This document shows positions 52,611 to 61,895 of a DNA stretch of 64,000 nt, piece by piece. The stretch is taken from NCBI GenBank assembly GCA_947497945.1, contig CANMIP010000009.1, positions 120,438 to 184,437 on the forward strand, given 5' to 3'. A program made the translations under genes and the position numbers. The notes under the pieces were generated by a model, which saw nothing but the letters and a program-made list of their open reading frames with translations, did no database searches and was not told where the DNA came from. This DNA comes from an uncultured Tropicimonas sp. (GTDB lineage: Bacteria > Pseudomonadota > Alphaproteobacteria > Rhodobacterales > Rhodobacteraceae). Positions within the stretch are counted from its first letter, which is position 1; every line of letters begins with the position of its first letter.

Positions 52611-52781
52611 GACGGTTCATTCGGGGGATTGCAATTGACCGTTCGGTAAAGACTAGCCGATGGCTGTTAGCTATGCATCAAATGAATACCTGACCTTAAG
52701 GCAAGGAATTGGTGGGTCCGGGAGCGGAACGGGCAGGAAAGGGCTTCGACAAGCCCTCGGGCATCGTGTAAACGGCGCGCG

Positions 52782-53552
52782 ATGAAACGAGCGGAAGAGA
52801 ACCGAGTGGCGGGTCAACCGATGCGGCAGGGCGAACCGGAGGCGGTTTGCCTGTCGGGAATCGGCTTGTCTCTCGCGGGGCGGAAGATCTTTTCCGGGCT
52901 GGAGCTGTCGCTGTCCGAACGGCGCATCGGCATTGTCGGGCGCAACGGCTCGGGCAAGAGCACGCTGGCGCGGGTGATGACCGGGCTTCTTGCGCCGGAT
53001 TCGGGCGAAGTCCGGGTGATGGGGGTCGATGTGGCGAAGGATCGCCGGGCTGCGATCCGCACCATTGGCATCCTGTTCCAGAATCCCGATCACCAGATCA
53101 TCTTTCCCACCGTTGGCGAAGAGCTCGCCTTCGGGCTGCGTCAGCAGGGGCGGAGCAAGGTGGAGGCGCGCGAGGCCGTGCGCGCGATGCTGGCCCGCTT
53201 TGGCAAGCAAGCCTGGGAGGAGCGCTCGGTCGAGACGCTGAGCCAGGGACAGAAACATCTCGTCTGCCTGATGGCGGTGCTGGTGCTGGAGCCGGCGTTG
53301 ATTGTGCTCGACGAGCCCTTCACCGGGCTCGACATCCCGACGACCCGCGCCCTGCAACGGCACCTTGCCGAGCTGGCGCCGATCCTCGTCCATATAACCC
53401 ATGATATCTCGGCTCTGGACGGCTATGAGCGGGCGATCTGGATCGAAGCGGGCAAAGTGGCACAGGACGGGCCGGCCGAGGTCGTGCTGGCGCAATATCT
53501 GGATGCGATGACCCGGGAGGATGCTGATGCTGGCGCTGGTCTCGCCGATTGA
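52782..53552 (+). CDS. bioM: Biotin ECF transporter ATPase subunit
   Basis: A 256-residue ABC ATPase of the energy-coupling-factor group. Walker A is GRNGSGKST (about residue 53), the Q-loop FQNPDHQIIFPTVGEELAFG is characteristic of ECF ATPases, the signature LSQGQKH and Walker B LIVLDEPFTGLD follow, with the switch His in ITHD. It is first in a bioM-bioN-bioY order as in Rhodobacter capsulatus. The start is uncertain: ATG 52782 or ATG 52821, neither with a strong ribosome site. It overlaps bioN. Confidence 0.9.
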   Translation: MKRAEENRVAGQPMRQGEPEAVCLSGIGLSLAGRKIFSGLELSLSERRIGIVGRNGSGKSTLARVMTGLLAPDSGEVRVMGVDVAKDRRAAIRTIGILFQNPDHQIIFPTVGEELAFGLRQQGRSKVEAREAVRAMLARFGKQAWEERSVETLSQGQKHLVCLMAVLVLEPALIVLDEPFTGLDIPTTRALQRHLAELAPILVHITHDISALDGYERAIWIEAGKVAQDGPAEVVLAQYLDAMTREDADAGAGLAD

Positions 53553-54144
53553 CACCCCGTATCACCGCCTGCCGGCGGGGCTGAAATTCGGCCTCCTGTC
53601 GCTGGCGACGGTCGTGCTCTTCCTGCTTGGAACGGTCTGGGCGCAATCTGCGGCGCTGCTGGTGGTGTTTGCGCTCTATCTCGTGGTCGGCATGGATTTT
53701 CTCCGCCAGGGCGTGGCGTCGCTGCGGCCGCTTTGGCCCTTCCTGCTGCTGGTCGGGCTCTGGCATTTCCTGCTTGGCGATCCCGCCGAGGGCGCCGTGG
53801 TCTGCCTGCGGCTGCTCTCGGCGGTCGCGCTGGCAAATCTTGTGACCATGACGACGCGGCTCGACGACGCGGTGGACCTGCTGATGTGGCTGCTCGCACC
53901 GCTGCGGCGCCTGGGGGTGCAGACCGGGCTCATTGCCTTTTCCATCGCGCTGGTGATCCGTTTCGTGCCGGTGATGATGGACAATGCGCGGCGGCTGCTG
54001 GAGAGCTGGCGCGCGCGTTCGCATCGGCGCCCCGGCTGGCAGGTGATCGCGCCGATCTTCCTCGTCGCGCTCGATGACGCGACACGTGTGGCGGAAGCGA
54101 TCCGTGCACGCGCCGATCTTTCTACGTATAACGCTGACGAATAA
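53527..54144 (+). CDS. bioN: Biotin ECF transporter transmembrane subunit
   Basis: A 205-residue EcfT-type membrane protein with about five helices. The coupling motif of the family appears as LLESWRARSHRR (an Ala-Arg-x motif, about residue 160) and VAEAIRARAD near the end. The ATG at 53527 is preferred because GGGAGG lies 6 bases before it; the ATG at 53521 abuts that site. It overlaps bioM by 26 bp and is followed by bioY. Confidence 0.88.
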   Translation: MLALVSPIDTPYHRLPAGLKFGLLSLATVVLFLLGTVWAQSAALLVVFALYLVVGMDFLRQGVASLRPLWPFLLLVGLWHFLLGDPAEGAVVCLRLLSAVALANLVTMTTRLDDAVDLLMWLLAPLRRLGVQTGLIAFSIALVIRFVPVMMDNARRLLESWRARSHRRPGWQVIAPIFLVALDDATRVAEAIRARADLSTYNADE

Positions 54145-54162
54145 ATGCGAACAGGAGCCCCC

Positions 54163-54714
54163 ATGGAACGCAATATCACCCTTATCGCCCTTTTCGCCGC
54201 GCTGATCGCGGTGTTGGGGCTGGTGCCGAAATTCACCCTGATGTCTGGCATTCCGATCACGGCCCAGAGTCTCGGCGTGATGCTCTGTGGCACCGTGCTG
54301 GGCGCACGTCGCGGGATGCTGGCGGTGCTGCTCTTCCTGTTGCTTGTCGCGCTCGGCCTGCCGTTGCTGGCGGGTGGTCGAGGGGGCCTGGGTGTCTTTG
54401 CCGGGCCGACCGTGGGCTTTCTCGTCGGCTGGGTCGTCGGCGCCTATGTGATTGGCCGGCTCACCGCGAAACTGACCTCCCTGCCGCTCGGTGTGGCCGC
54501 CGCCGTCGCCGCCGTGATCGGCGGGATCGTCTTGCTCTATATCCCCGGCATCATAGGCATGACGATCATGCTCGACATGACGTTGCAAACGGCCTTCCTG
54601 TCGATCCTCGCCTTCATCCCGGGCGACCTGATCAAGGCGGGCCTCGCCGGCGCCATCACCGCCTCGCTGGCCCGGGCCCGGCCCGGAATCGTCGCCACCC
54701 GCCCGGCTGGCTGA
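54163..54714 (+). CDS. bioY: Biotin-binding S component of the ECF transporter
   Basis: A 183-residue integral membrane protein with six helices. ITLIALFAALIAVLGLVPKFTL, PITAQSLGVMLCGTVLGARRG and LPLLAGGRGGLGVFAGPTVGFLVGW are BioY hallmarks; the Gly-rich GGRGGLGVF loop is part of the biotin site. The ATG at 54163 follows AGGAG; an ATG at 54145 is also in frame. Last gene of bioMNY, followed by a hairpin. No clear BioR or BirA operator was found in the 52611-52781 gap. Confidence 0.92.
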   Translation: MERNITLIALFAALIAVLGLVPKFTLMSGIPITAQSLGVMLCGTVLGARRGMLAVLLFLLLVALGLPLLAGGRGGLGVFAGPTVGFLVGWVVGAYVIGRLTAKLTSLPLGVAAAVAAVIGGIVLLYIPGIIGMTIMLDMTLQTAFLSILAFIPGDLIKAGLAGAITASLARARPGIVATRPAG

Positions 54715-54725
54715 TCCAATGCGAT

Positions 54726-54755
54726 GCGCCGTCCCTCGCGGGGCGGCGCTTGTTT
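54726..54755 (+). terminator. Terminator of bioMNY
   Basis: A 10-bp stem (GCGCCGTCCC / GGGGCGGCGC, one G-U pair) with a 4-base loop, followed by TTGTTT, 12 bases after the bioY stop. Confidence 0.65.
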
Positions 54756-55066
54756 CGCGAGCTTGGCTTTGCCGCTCGCTTGATGGGATAGCCGAGCCGG
54801 GCCGCCCGGTCTCCGTATCCCGATCCGGGCCGTTCCGGGCTGCGCTGCGCAGTTTGGACAGCGCGTCTCCTTCCCCAGGTTTCTCCCACGCGCGTTCTCG
54901 CGGTTGCCGTTTGCGCCGCGCCGTGACACGCCGCCTGACAGCCCCCCAATTCAATACGTCGCAAGAGGTTTTCCGAACGCATCCGCGTCGGTGGCTCCCT
55001 CTCGGGCCGGTGCCGGAACCGGGGTGTGACAAAAGCTTTCACGTCGCCGGTTCGTGCAAGATATTG

Positions 55067-55082
55067 TTGAATGTATACGCAA
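55067..55082. promoter_or_regulatory. GTATAC-centred imperfect palindrome, possible GntR-type operator
   Basis: TTGAATGTATACGCAA lies about 45 bases before tctC. GntR-family regulators often bind palindromes around GTATAC, and uptake systems of this type are commonly so controlled. Only the core is symmetric; tentative. Confidence 0.3.
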
Positions 55083-55125
55083 ACAGATGCACAGTCGTAT
55101 TAGATTTTCAAACGGGAGGAGAATC

Positions 55126-56127
55126 ATGAAACTCGCACTGACCGGAATTGTGGCCGCTGCCACGCTTGCAATGGCCGGAACCGGCTTCGCGCAGGACTAT
55201 CCGTTCCGCGACATCACCACGGCAGTCGTGTGGGGCGCCGGTGGCGGCACCGATACGATCAACCGCATGATCATGGCCGAGATGGAGAAGGAACTGCCCG
55301 TCTCGATCAACGTGATCAACCAGACCGGCGGCGTCGCCGGTTCGAACGGCATGGTCTATGTCATGAACCAGCCCGATGACGGCTACACGCTGGTCGGCCT
55401 GTCCGAATCCAACGTGACCGCAGCCGTACAGGGCGGCTGGGACAAGAAGTTCGACTACTGGTATCCCTTCATCGTCGGCGGCTCGCCGGACCTGATCTCG
55501 GTCGGCAAGGACTCGCCCTACAACACGCTTCAGGAACTCGTTGACGCCGCCAAGGCCGATCCGGGCTCGATCCCCGCTGCCGCCTCCGGCGCCGGCTCGA
55601 TCCACCACCTGAACCTGCTGGCCATCGAGAAGGGCGCGGACGCCTCCTTCAAGTTCGTTCCCTACAAAGGCTCGGCCCCCGGCCAGGAAGCCGCCCTCGC
55701 GGGCGAAGTTGCGCTGGTCGTGACCTCGCTTGCCGAACAGGCTCCGCTGATCCTCGGCGGCGAACTGAAGCCGCTTGCCACGCTGACGCCCGAAAAGGCG
55801 ATGATCGGCGATATGGAAATCCCCTCCGCCTTCGACATCTATGACGGTCTGGATGCCTATCTGCCGCTCAAGCAGGCCATCGGCTTTGCCGTGCACAACT
55901 CGGCCCCCGATGACGTGAAAGCTGCTCTCGGCGCCGCCTTCGAGAAGGCCATCGCCGGTGAAACCGTCGCCAAATGGGCTGCGGACAACTACTACGACGT
56001 CGGCGGCCAGTATGGCGAAGAGGCCCAGAAGCTCTTCTCCGGTCTGGAAAGCAACTTCGCCTACACGCTCCAGGATCTCGGCAATGCGAAGGTCGACCCG
56101 GCCTCGCTCGGCATCGAGAAACCGTAA
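55126..56127 (+). CDS. tctC: Tripartite tricarboxylate transporter substrate-binding protein (TctC family)
   Basis: A 333-residue periplasmic binding protein with a signal peptide (LALTGIVAAATLAMAGTGFAQ). YPFRDITTAVVWGAGGGTDTINRMI and NQTGGVAGSNGMVYVMNQPDDGYTL are the family motifs that bind the carboxylate of the substrate. The ATG at 55126 follows GGGAGGAG. It leads a tctC-tctB-tctA operon. The substrate (citrate, tricarballylate, terephthalate or another carboxylate) cannot be told from sequence; the symbol denotes the family. Confidence 0.9.
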   Translation: MKLALTGIVAAATLAMAGTGFAQDYPFRDITTAVVWGAGGGTDTINRMIMAEMEKELPVSINVINQTGGVAGSNGMVYVMNQPDDGYTLVGLSESNVTAAVQGGWDKKFDYWYPFIVGGSPDLISVGKDSPYNTLQELVDAAKADPGSIPAAASGAGSIHHLNLLAIEKGADASFKFVPYKGSAPGQEAALAGEVALVVTSLAEQAPLILGGELKPLATLTPEKAMIGDMEIPSAFDIYDGLDAYLPLKQAIGFAVHNSAPDDVKAALGAAFEKAIAGETVAKWAADNYYDVGGQYGEEAQKLFSGLESNFAYTLQDLGNAKVDPASLGIEKP

Positions 56128-56142
56128 TCGTCGCAACCATCT

Positions 56143-56167
56143 GAACGGGGCCCGCGCGGCCCCGTTC
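56143..56167 (+). terminator. Intercistronic hairpin after tctC
   Basis: A perfect 10-bp stem (GAACGGGGCC / GGCCCCGTTC) with a 5-base loop and a T-rich tail (TTCTCTTTG), 15 bases after tctC. It probably attenuates transcription into tctB/tctA and protects the binding-protein message, giving more TctC than membrane subunits. Confidence 0.65.
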
Positions 56168-56187
56168 TTCTCTTTGCTGGAGCGAAC

Positions 56188-56934
56188 ATGGAAGACAAGA
56201 CCGCCCTCCGCGCGCGGGACTTCTGGACGTCCCTGATCCTCATCGCCACCTCTGCCTTCTTTCTCTGGCAGACCACCGATATCCCCCTCTTCGACACCCA
56301 GACCGGCGGCGTGACCTCCGGCGACTGGTACAACTCCGCCGCTGTTGTCCCCTATGGGATCTTTGGCCTGATGCTGCTCTGCGCGCTTGGCCTTCTGGCG
56401 ATCTCGATCAAGGATGGCGGCGCCGAGCGCGCCCTGCGCGGCGCCGGCATCGGCTGGGAACGCGCCGAGCTCATCCGGATGGGCTGCATCGCCATCATCC
56501 TCTTCTTCTACATCTTCGCGCTGGTCCCCCGGGTCGATTTCACCATCTGCTCGGCGCTGCTGATCTCCGCGCTGATCTACGGGTTCCACGGCGGGCATCA
56601 CCGCCGGATGATCGTCGCCGCCAGCGTCTTCTCGGCCGCCGGGCTCTATGCCTTCCTGTTGCATTTCCCGCAGAGCGAATGGGCCAAGCCGCATGACGAT
56701 GACTGGGTCACGCTGGCGCTCTGGGTCGGGCTGACGATCTACACGTTGGTCTATCACCGAGACGAATACGCGATCCGCATCGCGCCGATCATGGCCGTGC
56801 TGGTGCCGCTGGTCCTCGTGCTGGCGATGGCCTTCGGCTTCCGGCAGAACGTGCCGAACCGCTCCGGCCTGCTCTTCAAGCAGATCGAATACCACTACTA
56901 CGTCACCCTGAAACCGCTCTGGGCGCAGAAGTAA
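56188..56934 (+). CDS. tctB: Tripartite tricarboxylate transporter small membrane subunit (TctB family)
   Basis: A 248-residue inner-membrane protein with about five to six helices: SLILIATSAFFLWQTTDIPLFD, VVPYGIFGLMLLCALGLLAIS, IAIILFFYIFALVPRVDFTICSALLISALIYG and the C-terminal IMAVLVPLVLVLAMAFGF. The FxxRVDF element in the middle is common in TctB proteins. It is somewhat longer than the classic 150-residue TctB. It lies 12 bases before tctA, clearly one operon. Confidence 0.85.
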   Translation: MEDKTALRARDFWTSLILIATSAFFLWQTTDIPLFDTQTGGVTSGDWYNSAAVVPYGIFGLMLLCALGLLAISIKDGGAERALRGAGIGWERAELIRMGCIAIILFFYIFALVPRVDFTICSALLISALIYGFHGGHHRRMIVAASVFSAAGLYAFLLHFPQSEWAKPHDDDWVTLALWVGLTIYTLVYHRDEYAIRIAPIMAVLVPLVLVLAMAFGFRQNVPNRSGLLFKQIEYHYYVTLKPLWAQK

Positions 56935-56946
56935 GGGAGACAGAGT

Positions 56947-58458
56947 ATGGAATTCTTCATTCACCAGATCACGGAGTTCGGGACGGCGCTGACCAACCTG
57001 GCGCTGGACCCGATCACCTATCCCTATCTCATCTGTTCGGTCTTTCTCGGCATCGTCTTCGGGGCGCTGCCGGGGCTGACGGCGACGCTTGCCGTCACCA
57101 TCCTCACCGGCTTCTTCGGTAACAAGTTCCCGCTGGAGCAATCGCTCATCGCCCTGATCGGCGCCTATGTCGGCGCGATCTATGGCGGCTCCTACCCGTC
57201 GATCCTGCTCAACATCCCCGGCACGGCGGCCTCGGCGGCCACGGCGATGGATGGCAACCCGCTGGCCAAGAAGGGCAGGGGGGGCGAGGCGCTCGGGATG
57301 ACCACCACGGCGAGTTTCATCGGCACGCTGATCGGCACGCTTTTCCTGCTGGTCTTCGTCTGGCTGCTGCTGATGATCTCCAAGAACATCGCCAGCCCGG
57401 AAAAAGCGCTGCTTGCCCTTTTCGGCATCCTCCTTTCCGGCACGCTCATGAGCAAGGATCTGGTCCTGAAGGGCTGGATCAGCGGGCTCATCGGGTTGGC
57501 GATGGCCATGGTCGGGCTGGACCCGATCCTGTCCGAGACGCGCTACGTCTTCGGCTGGTCCTACCTGATGTCTGGCTTCCAGGTGGTTCCGGTCCTGATG
57601 GGGGCTTTCGCGGTGCCGCAGATCATGGACGGCATGCGCGCGGCGGGTTCCATCGGCCAGAAGGTCGATGTGGGCAGGATCGTGCCAAAGGTCGGCACCG
57701 TCATGAAACGCTTCCCGACCATCGCCCGCTCCGGCGTGATCGGCACCGGTGTCGGCGCGCTGCCGGGCGTGGGCGAGGACGTGGCTGGCTGGGTGTCCTA
57801 TGGCGTCGGAAAGGCGGTCTGCAAGGACGGCAAGGATTTCGGCACCGGCTCGGTCAACGGGCTGCTCTCGGCCGAAGCCGCCAATAACGCGGCCATTGGT
57901 GGGGCGCTGATCCCGCTGCTGGTGCTCGGTATCCCCGGTTCACCACCCGCAGCGGCGCTGTTGGGTGCGCTCAAGATCAACAACGTGATCCCCGGCCCGA
58001 CGATCGACCCGGGGCTTATCGTCCATGTCGTGGCGATCCTGGTCATGGCCTCCCTGACAATGGCGATCATGGGGCTGCTGACGGCGCGCGTCTTCATCAA
58101 CGTGCTGCGCATCCCGCAAACCATCTTCCTGCCGGTCGTCATGGTGCTGACAACCATCGGCTCGTTTTCGGTCGGCGGCGGCATCAACGATCTTTACCTG
58201 ATGCTGGCAGTCGGCTTCGTGGCCTATGCAATGAACAAGATGGACTACCCCATCGCGCCTCTGGTGATCGGCGTCATCCTCGGTCCGCTCTTCGACGAAA
58301 CCTTCCGGCGCTCGCTCTACCTGTCGGATGGCGATCTATCGACCTTCTGGACCCGGCCCGGTGCGGCGATCCTGCTGTCGCTCAACATCGCGCTTGTCCT
58401 CAGCCAGATGCCCTTCATCAAGCGGGCCTTTTCGCGGCTCGTGCCCGGGCGCGGCTGA
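56947..58458 (+). CDS. tctA: Tripartite tricarboxylate transporter large membrane subunit (TctA family)
   Basis: A 503-residue polytopic permease. GALPGLTATLAVTILTGFFG and IYGGSYPSILLNIPGTAASAATAMDGNPLAKKG are the strongly conserved TctA substrate-path motifs, repeated in the second half as GVGALPGVGEDVAGWVSYG and LVLGIPGSPPAAALLGALK. GGGAGA precedes the ATG. Ends the tct operon before a terminator. Confidence 0.93.
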   Translation: MEFFIHQITEFGTALTNLALDPITYPYLICSVFLGIVFGALPGLTATLAVTILTGFFGNKFPLEQSLIALIGAYVGAIYGGSYPSILLNIPGTAASAATAMDGNPLAKKGRGGEALGMTTTASFIGTLIGTLFLLVFVWLLLMISKNIASPEKALLALFGILLSGTLMSKDLVLKGWISGLIGLAMAMVGLDPILSETRYVFGWSYLMSGFQVVPVLMGAFAVPQIMDGMRAAGSIGQKVDVGRIVPKVGTVMKRFPTIARSGVIGTGVGALPGVGEDVAGWVSYGVGKAVCKDGKDFGTGSVNGLLSAEAANNAAIGGALIPLLVLGIPGSPPAAALLGALKINNVIPGPTIDPGLIVHVVAILVMASLTMAIMGLLTARVFINVLRIPQTIFLPVVMVLTTIGSFSVGGGINDLYLMLAVGFVAYAMNKMDYPIAPLVIGVILGPLFDETFRRSLYLSDGDLSTFWTRPGAAILLSLNIALVLSQMPFIKRAFSRLVPGRG

Positions 58459-58469
58459 CGCAAAAAATT

Positions 58470-58495
58470 GCCGGGCGGTGCTTTCTCCGCCCGGC
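58470..58495 (-). terminator. Hairpin with U-tract on the minus strand, terminator of the fasciclin gene
   Basis: A 9-bp stem (GCCGGGCGG / CCGCCCGGC) with an 8-base loop. On the minus strand it is followed by AATTTTTTG, ending the message of the fasciclin gene that stops at 58541. Confidence 0.65.
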
Positions 58496-58501
58496 CAATT
58501 T

Positions 58502-58528
58502 GGCCCACCAGCAACTGGCGGGCCTTTT
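58502..58528 (+). terminator. Terminator of tctCBA
   Basis: A 10-bp stem with one mismatch (GGCCCACCAG / CTGGCGGGCC), loop CAA, followed by TTTTCT, 44 bases after the tctA stop. Confidence 0.7.
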
Positions 58529-58540
58529 CTCGCAACTGGA

Positions 58541-59032
58541 TCAACCCTCGGGCAGGATCACCTTGTCCACGACATGGATGATGCCGTTGGAGGCCATGAT
58601 ATCGGCCTGAATGACCTCGGCATCGTTGATCATCACACCCTTGCGGCCATCAACCATGAGCTTGTCGCCATTGACCGTCACAGCGGAGACCGTCTGGCCT
58701 GCAACATCTTCGGCCATCACCTTGGTCGGGACGACGTGGTAGGTCAGGATGGAGACGAGCTTATCTTTGTTCTCAGGCTTCAGCAGCATTTCGACGGTAC
58801 CATCGGGCAGGTCGGCGAAGGCTTCGTCGGTCGGAGCGAACACCGTGAAGGGACCCTTTCCCTTGAGCGTATCAACGAGCCCGGCGGCCGAAACGGCAGC
58901 GACGAGCGTGTTGAAGCTTCCAGCTCCGACGGCTGTGTCAACAATGTCCTTGCCGTGACCGTCGGCCATGGCGGAAGTGCCAGCGAAGACGGTGGCGGCG
59001 GCGGCGAGGGCGATAAAGGTTCTGCGGATCAT
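58541..59032 (-). CDS. Secreted fasciclin (FAS1) domain protein
   Basis: A 163-residue protein: signal peptide ([19 protein letters not shown]) plus one FAS1 domain. [17 protein letters not shown] is the H1 motif, [15 protein letters not shown] the H2 motif and [16 protein letters not shown] the end. This is the common short bacterial fasciclin form of unknown exact role, often linked to surface adhesion. The ATG at 59032 follows GGGAGA; a longer frame to 59185 has no support. It is the second FAS1 protein in the window. Confidence 0.9.
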   Translation of the reverse strand: MIRRTFIALAAAATVFAGTSAMADGHGKDIVDTAVGAGSFNTLVAAVSAAGLVDTLKGKGPFTVFAPTDEAFADLPDGTVEMLLKPENKDKLVSILTYHVVPTKVMAEDVAGQTVSAVTVNGDKLMVDGRKGVMINDAEVIQADIMASNGIIHVVDKVILPEG

Positions 59033-59317
59033 GTTTCTCTCCCGAGATTGAATGGTTGCCCCGGTGGGACGTTGGGTGCGCCCCGGTGGGACGATGCAGT
59101 GATTACGGCCCATGATCGGGATTGGATGTGAGAAAGCCGCCATTTTTGAAGGGAAAGTTCGGTGGGCCGTCAAAAAATATAACATTTTTAATGACTTAGT
59201 TTTAAAACCTCATTTTGTTTCTCGTGCCGTTTTTTCCGTGTGTCGCCATCAACCGGCTTGCCCGGTGCGCCGCGGGGCCTCAGGGTGAGCATGTGAAACT
59301 GCCGGGAGGGCTGCGAG

Positions 59318-60874
59318 ATGATGGGTGAATTTATGGGGTGGACCTTGTGGTCGCTCCAGATGTTGATGCTGCTTTTTGTCTTCGTGATCGGGCTGGTTGT
59401 TGCGGTCGGCGTCGTCTTCTTCATCGTCGACAGGGTGCAGACCAAGGATGCGATCCGGCGGAACTACCCGGTGATCGGACGGTTCCGCGGCTGGTTCAGC
59501 GAGCTGGGAGAGTTCTTTCGGCAGTATTTCTTCGCCATGGATCGCGAGGAACTGCCCTTCAACCGCGCCCAGCGGGACTGGATCGACCATGCCTCCGATG
59601 GTGACAGCAACATGGTGGCTTTTGGCTCGACGCGGAATATCGGGCTGGTCGGGACGCCCATCTTCGTTCCCGCGGCCTTCCCGCCGGTGGATGGCCAGTT
59701 TGCCATGACCGAGCCGATGGTGATCGGCGCCGACTGCCGGACGCCATTTCTTGCGCGGTCGATCTTCAATATTTCCGGCATGAGCTACGGCGCGATTTCC
59801 AGGCCGGCGGTGCAGGCGCTCAGCCGGGGCGCGGCACAGGCCGGGATCTGGCTGAACACCGGCGAGGGATCGGTGTCGCCATGGCACCTTGAAGGCGGCT
59901 GCGACATCGTCTTCCAGATCGGGACGGCGAAATACGGGCTGCGGGATGCGGATGGCAAGCTCTCGGAGGAGAAGCTGCGCGCCATGGCTGCGCATGAGCA
60001 GGTCCGCATGTTCGAGATCAAGATGAGCCAGGGCGCCAAGCCCGGAAAAGGCGGCATCCTCCCCGGCGCCAAGATCACCGCCGAGATTGCGGCGATCCGG
60101 CATATTCCGGAAGGCCAGGACAGCATCTCGCCGAACCGGCATCCGGAGGTCTCCGATTGGGACGAGATGCTGGACATGATCGCCCATGTCCGGGAGGTCA
60201 CGGGCAAACCGGTCGGGTTCAAGAGCGTGATCGGCTCGCCCACCCATTTTCGCGAGTTTTTCGATTGCGTGAAGGCGCGCGGGCTCGAGAGCGCGCCGGA
60301 TTTCATCACCATCGACGGGGGCGAGGGGGGTACGGGGGCAGCGCCGATGCCGCTGATCGACCTGATGGGAATGCCGGTGCGCGAGGCGCTGCCGCGAATC
60401 GTGAACCTGCGCGATGAATACGGGCTGAAGGACCGCATCCGGATCATTGCCAGCGGCAAGCTGGTCAATCCGGGCGATATTGCCTGGGCACTGGCCGCCG
60501 GCGCCGATTTCGTGACCTCCGCGCGGGGCTTCATGTTCGCGCTTGGCTGCATCCAGGCGCTCAAATGCAACAAGAACACCTGTCCCACCGGGATCACGAC
60601 CCATGACAAGCGATTGCAGCAGGGGCTCGTGGTCGAGGAGAAGGAAGGGCGGGTGGCACGCTACGCAACCGCGATGATCAAGGAGGTCGAGACGATTGCC
60701 CATTCGGTCGGCGTGACCGAGCCACGGCAGATGCGACGCCGGCATGTGCGGATCGTGCAGGCCGATGGCTCCTCCGTGCCGATGCGCGACATCTATCCCA
60801 GCTACCGCCCGGGCGAGCCGGTCCCGGATTTCCACCGCCCGACCGATGCCGGGCACACGCAGCAAGTCTTCTGA
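59318..60874 (+). CDS. FMN-binding glutamate synthase family protein (GltB2-like), membrane-anchored
   Basis: A 518-residue protein. An N-terminal membrane helix (about residues 12-36, LQMLMLLFVFVIGLVVAVGVVFFIV) precedes a glutamate synthase central/FMN TIM barrel (about 130-480): ISGMSYGAISRPAVQALSRGA, LNTGEGSVSPWH, KPGKGGILPGAKI, ITIDGGEGGTGAAP and CIQALKCNKNTCPTGI. The last has the Cys residues that bind the 3Fe-4S cluster of glutamate synthase. There is no glutaminase domain, so it is not a full GltB. In this solitary form the substrate is unknown. GGGAGG precedes the ATG pair. Confidence 0.87.
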   Translation: MMGEFMGWTLWSLQMLMLLFVFVIGLVVAVGVVFFIVDRVQTKDAIRRNYPVIGRFRGWFSELGEFFRQYFFAMDREELPFNRAQRDWIDHASDGDSNMVAFGSTRNIGLVGTPIFVPAAFPPVDGQFAMTEPMVIGADCRTPFLARSIFNISGMSYGAISRPAVQALSRGAAQAGIWLNTGEGSVSPWHLEGGCDIVFQIGTAKYGLRDADGKLSEEKLRAMAAHEQVRMFEIKMSQGAKPGKGGILPGAKITAEIAAIRHIPEGQDSISPNRHPEVSDWDEMLDMIAHVREVTGKPVGFKSVIGSPTHFREFFDCVKARGLESAPDFITIDGGEGGTGAAPMPLIDLMGMPVREALPRIVNLRDEYGLKDRIRIIASGKLVNPGDIAWALAAGADFVTSARGFMFALGCIQALKCNKNTCPTGITTHDKRLQQGLVVEEKEGRVARYATAMIKEVETIAHSVGVTEPRQMRRRHVRIVQADGSSVPMRDIYPSYRPGEPVPDFHRPTDAGHTQQVF

Positions 60875-60965
60875 CGCGATCCAACGATCGCGTGAGATTT
60901 GGTGTCAAAGCCCCCGTGCGGCGGCCGGATGCTCTATCTAGGAGCAAAGGCATAGGAGAAAGAGC

Positions 60966-61895
60966 ATGGCTGGACGCTGGAAAAACGATCTGAACTGGTC
61001 TGACACGACCCCGAAAGCTGCCTGGTTGAACCGCCGGCAGATCATGGCGGGGATAGGCGCTGCCGCGTTCGGCGGGATTGCCGGGCCGGCGCTGGCCGGG
61101 CTCGGGGCGGTGAAGTCGGACTTCTCGACGGTCGAGGAGCCAAACCCGCTCGACCATATCACCAGCTATTGCAATTATTACGAGTTCGGCACTGGCAAGG
61201 AAGACCCCGCCCGCAACGCCCACATGTTGAACACCGATGGCTGGCAGGTCGAGATCGACGGGCTGGTGGACAAGCCGGGCACCTGGACGATGGATGACAT
61301 CCTCGCGGGCACAACGCTGGAGGAGCGGATCTATCGCTTCCGTTGCGTGGAGGCCTGGTCGATGGTGATTCCCTGGGTCGGATTCGAACTGTCGGATCTG
61401 CTGGCGCGTGTCGGCGTGCAGTCGGGCGCGAAATACGTCGCTTTCGAAACCGCGCTGCGCCCCGACGAGATGCCAGGCGTGCGTTCGCCGGTGATCGACT
61501 GGCCCTATGTCGAGGGGTTGCGGCTGGACGAGGCGATGAACCCGTTGACGATCCTGGCCACCGGGCTTTATGACGAGCCGATCCCGAACCAGAACGGAGC
61601 GCCGATCCGGCTCGTCGTGCCGTGGAAATACGGCTTCAAGTCGATCAAGTCGATCGTGCGGATCTCGCTGACCGACAAGGAACCGCCGACCAGCTGGAAC
61701 AAGACCAATGGGCGGGAATACGGATTCTACTCCAATGTGAACCCGACCGTGGATCATCCGCGCTGGAGCCAGGCCTCCGAGCGGGTCATCGGCGGCGGCA
61801 TCCTCGCCAAGCGCAAGCCGACGCTCCTGTTCAATGGCTATGGCGAGCAGGTGGCCGATCTCTATGACGGCATGGACCTGGCGAAGTTCTACTGA
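60966..61895 (+). CDS. msrP: Protein-methionine-sulfoxide reductase catalytic subunit MsrP (YedY)
   Basis: A 309-residue periplasmic molybdoenzyme that repairs oxidised methionine in envelope proteins. A Tat signal is present ([17 protein letters not shown]). [16 protein letters not shown] contains the Cys that binds molybdenum. [16 protein letters not shown] and the C-terminal [18 protein letters not shown] are family hallmarks. AGGAG precedes the ATG. The stop overlaps the msrQ start by one base (TGATG). Confidence 0.95.
   Translation: MAGRWKNDLNWSDTTPKAAWLNRRQIMAGIGAAAFGGIAGPALAGLGAVKSDFSTVEEPNPLDHITSYCNYYEFGTGKEDPARNAHMLNTDGWQVEIDGLVDKPGTWTMDDILAGTTLEERIYRFRCVEAWSMVIPWVGFELSDLLARVGVQSGAKYVAFETALRPDEMPGVRSPVIDWPYVEGLRLDEAMNPLTILATGLYDEPIPNQNGAPIRLVVPWKYGFKSIKSIVRISLTDKEPPTSWNKTNGREYGFYSNVNPTVDHPRWSQASERVIGGGILAKRKPTLLFNGYGEQVADLYDGMDLAKFY

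Larger units (their letters stand above)
54715..55125. other. 411-bp intergenic region between bioY and tctC
   Basis: Contains the bioMNY terminator (54726-54755) and, near 55061-55110, an AT-rich promoter-like stretch with a GTATAC-centred site before tctC. No gene is supported in between. Confidence 0.55.

Noticed and set aside
52650..52690. TTAGCTATGC considered as a BioR operator upstream of bioM
   Set aside because: Only about 7 of 10 positions fit the remembered BioR consensus TTATCTATAA and it is not symmetric.
55108..57141. 677-residue minus-strand frame
   Set aside because: Opposite tctC and tctB, which carry signal peptide, family motifs and good ribosome sites.
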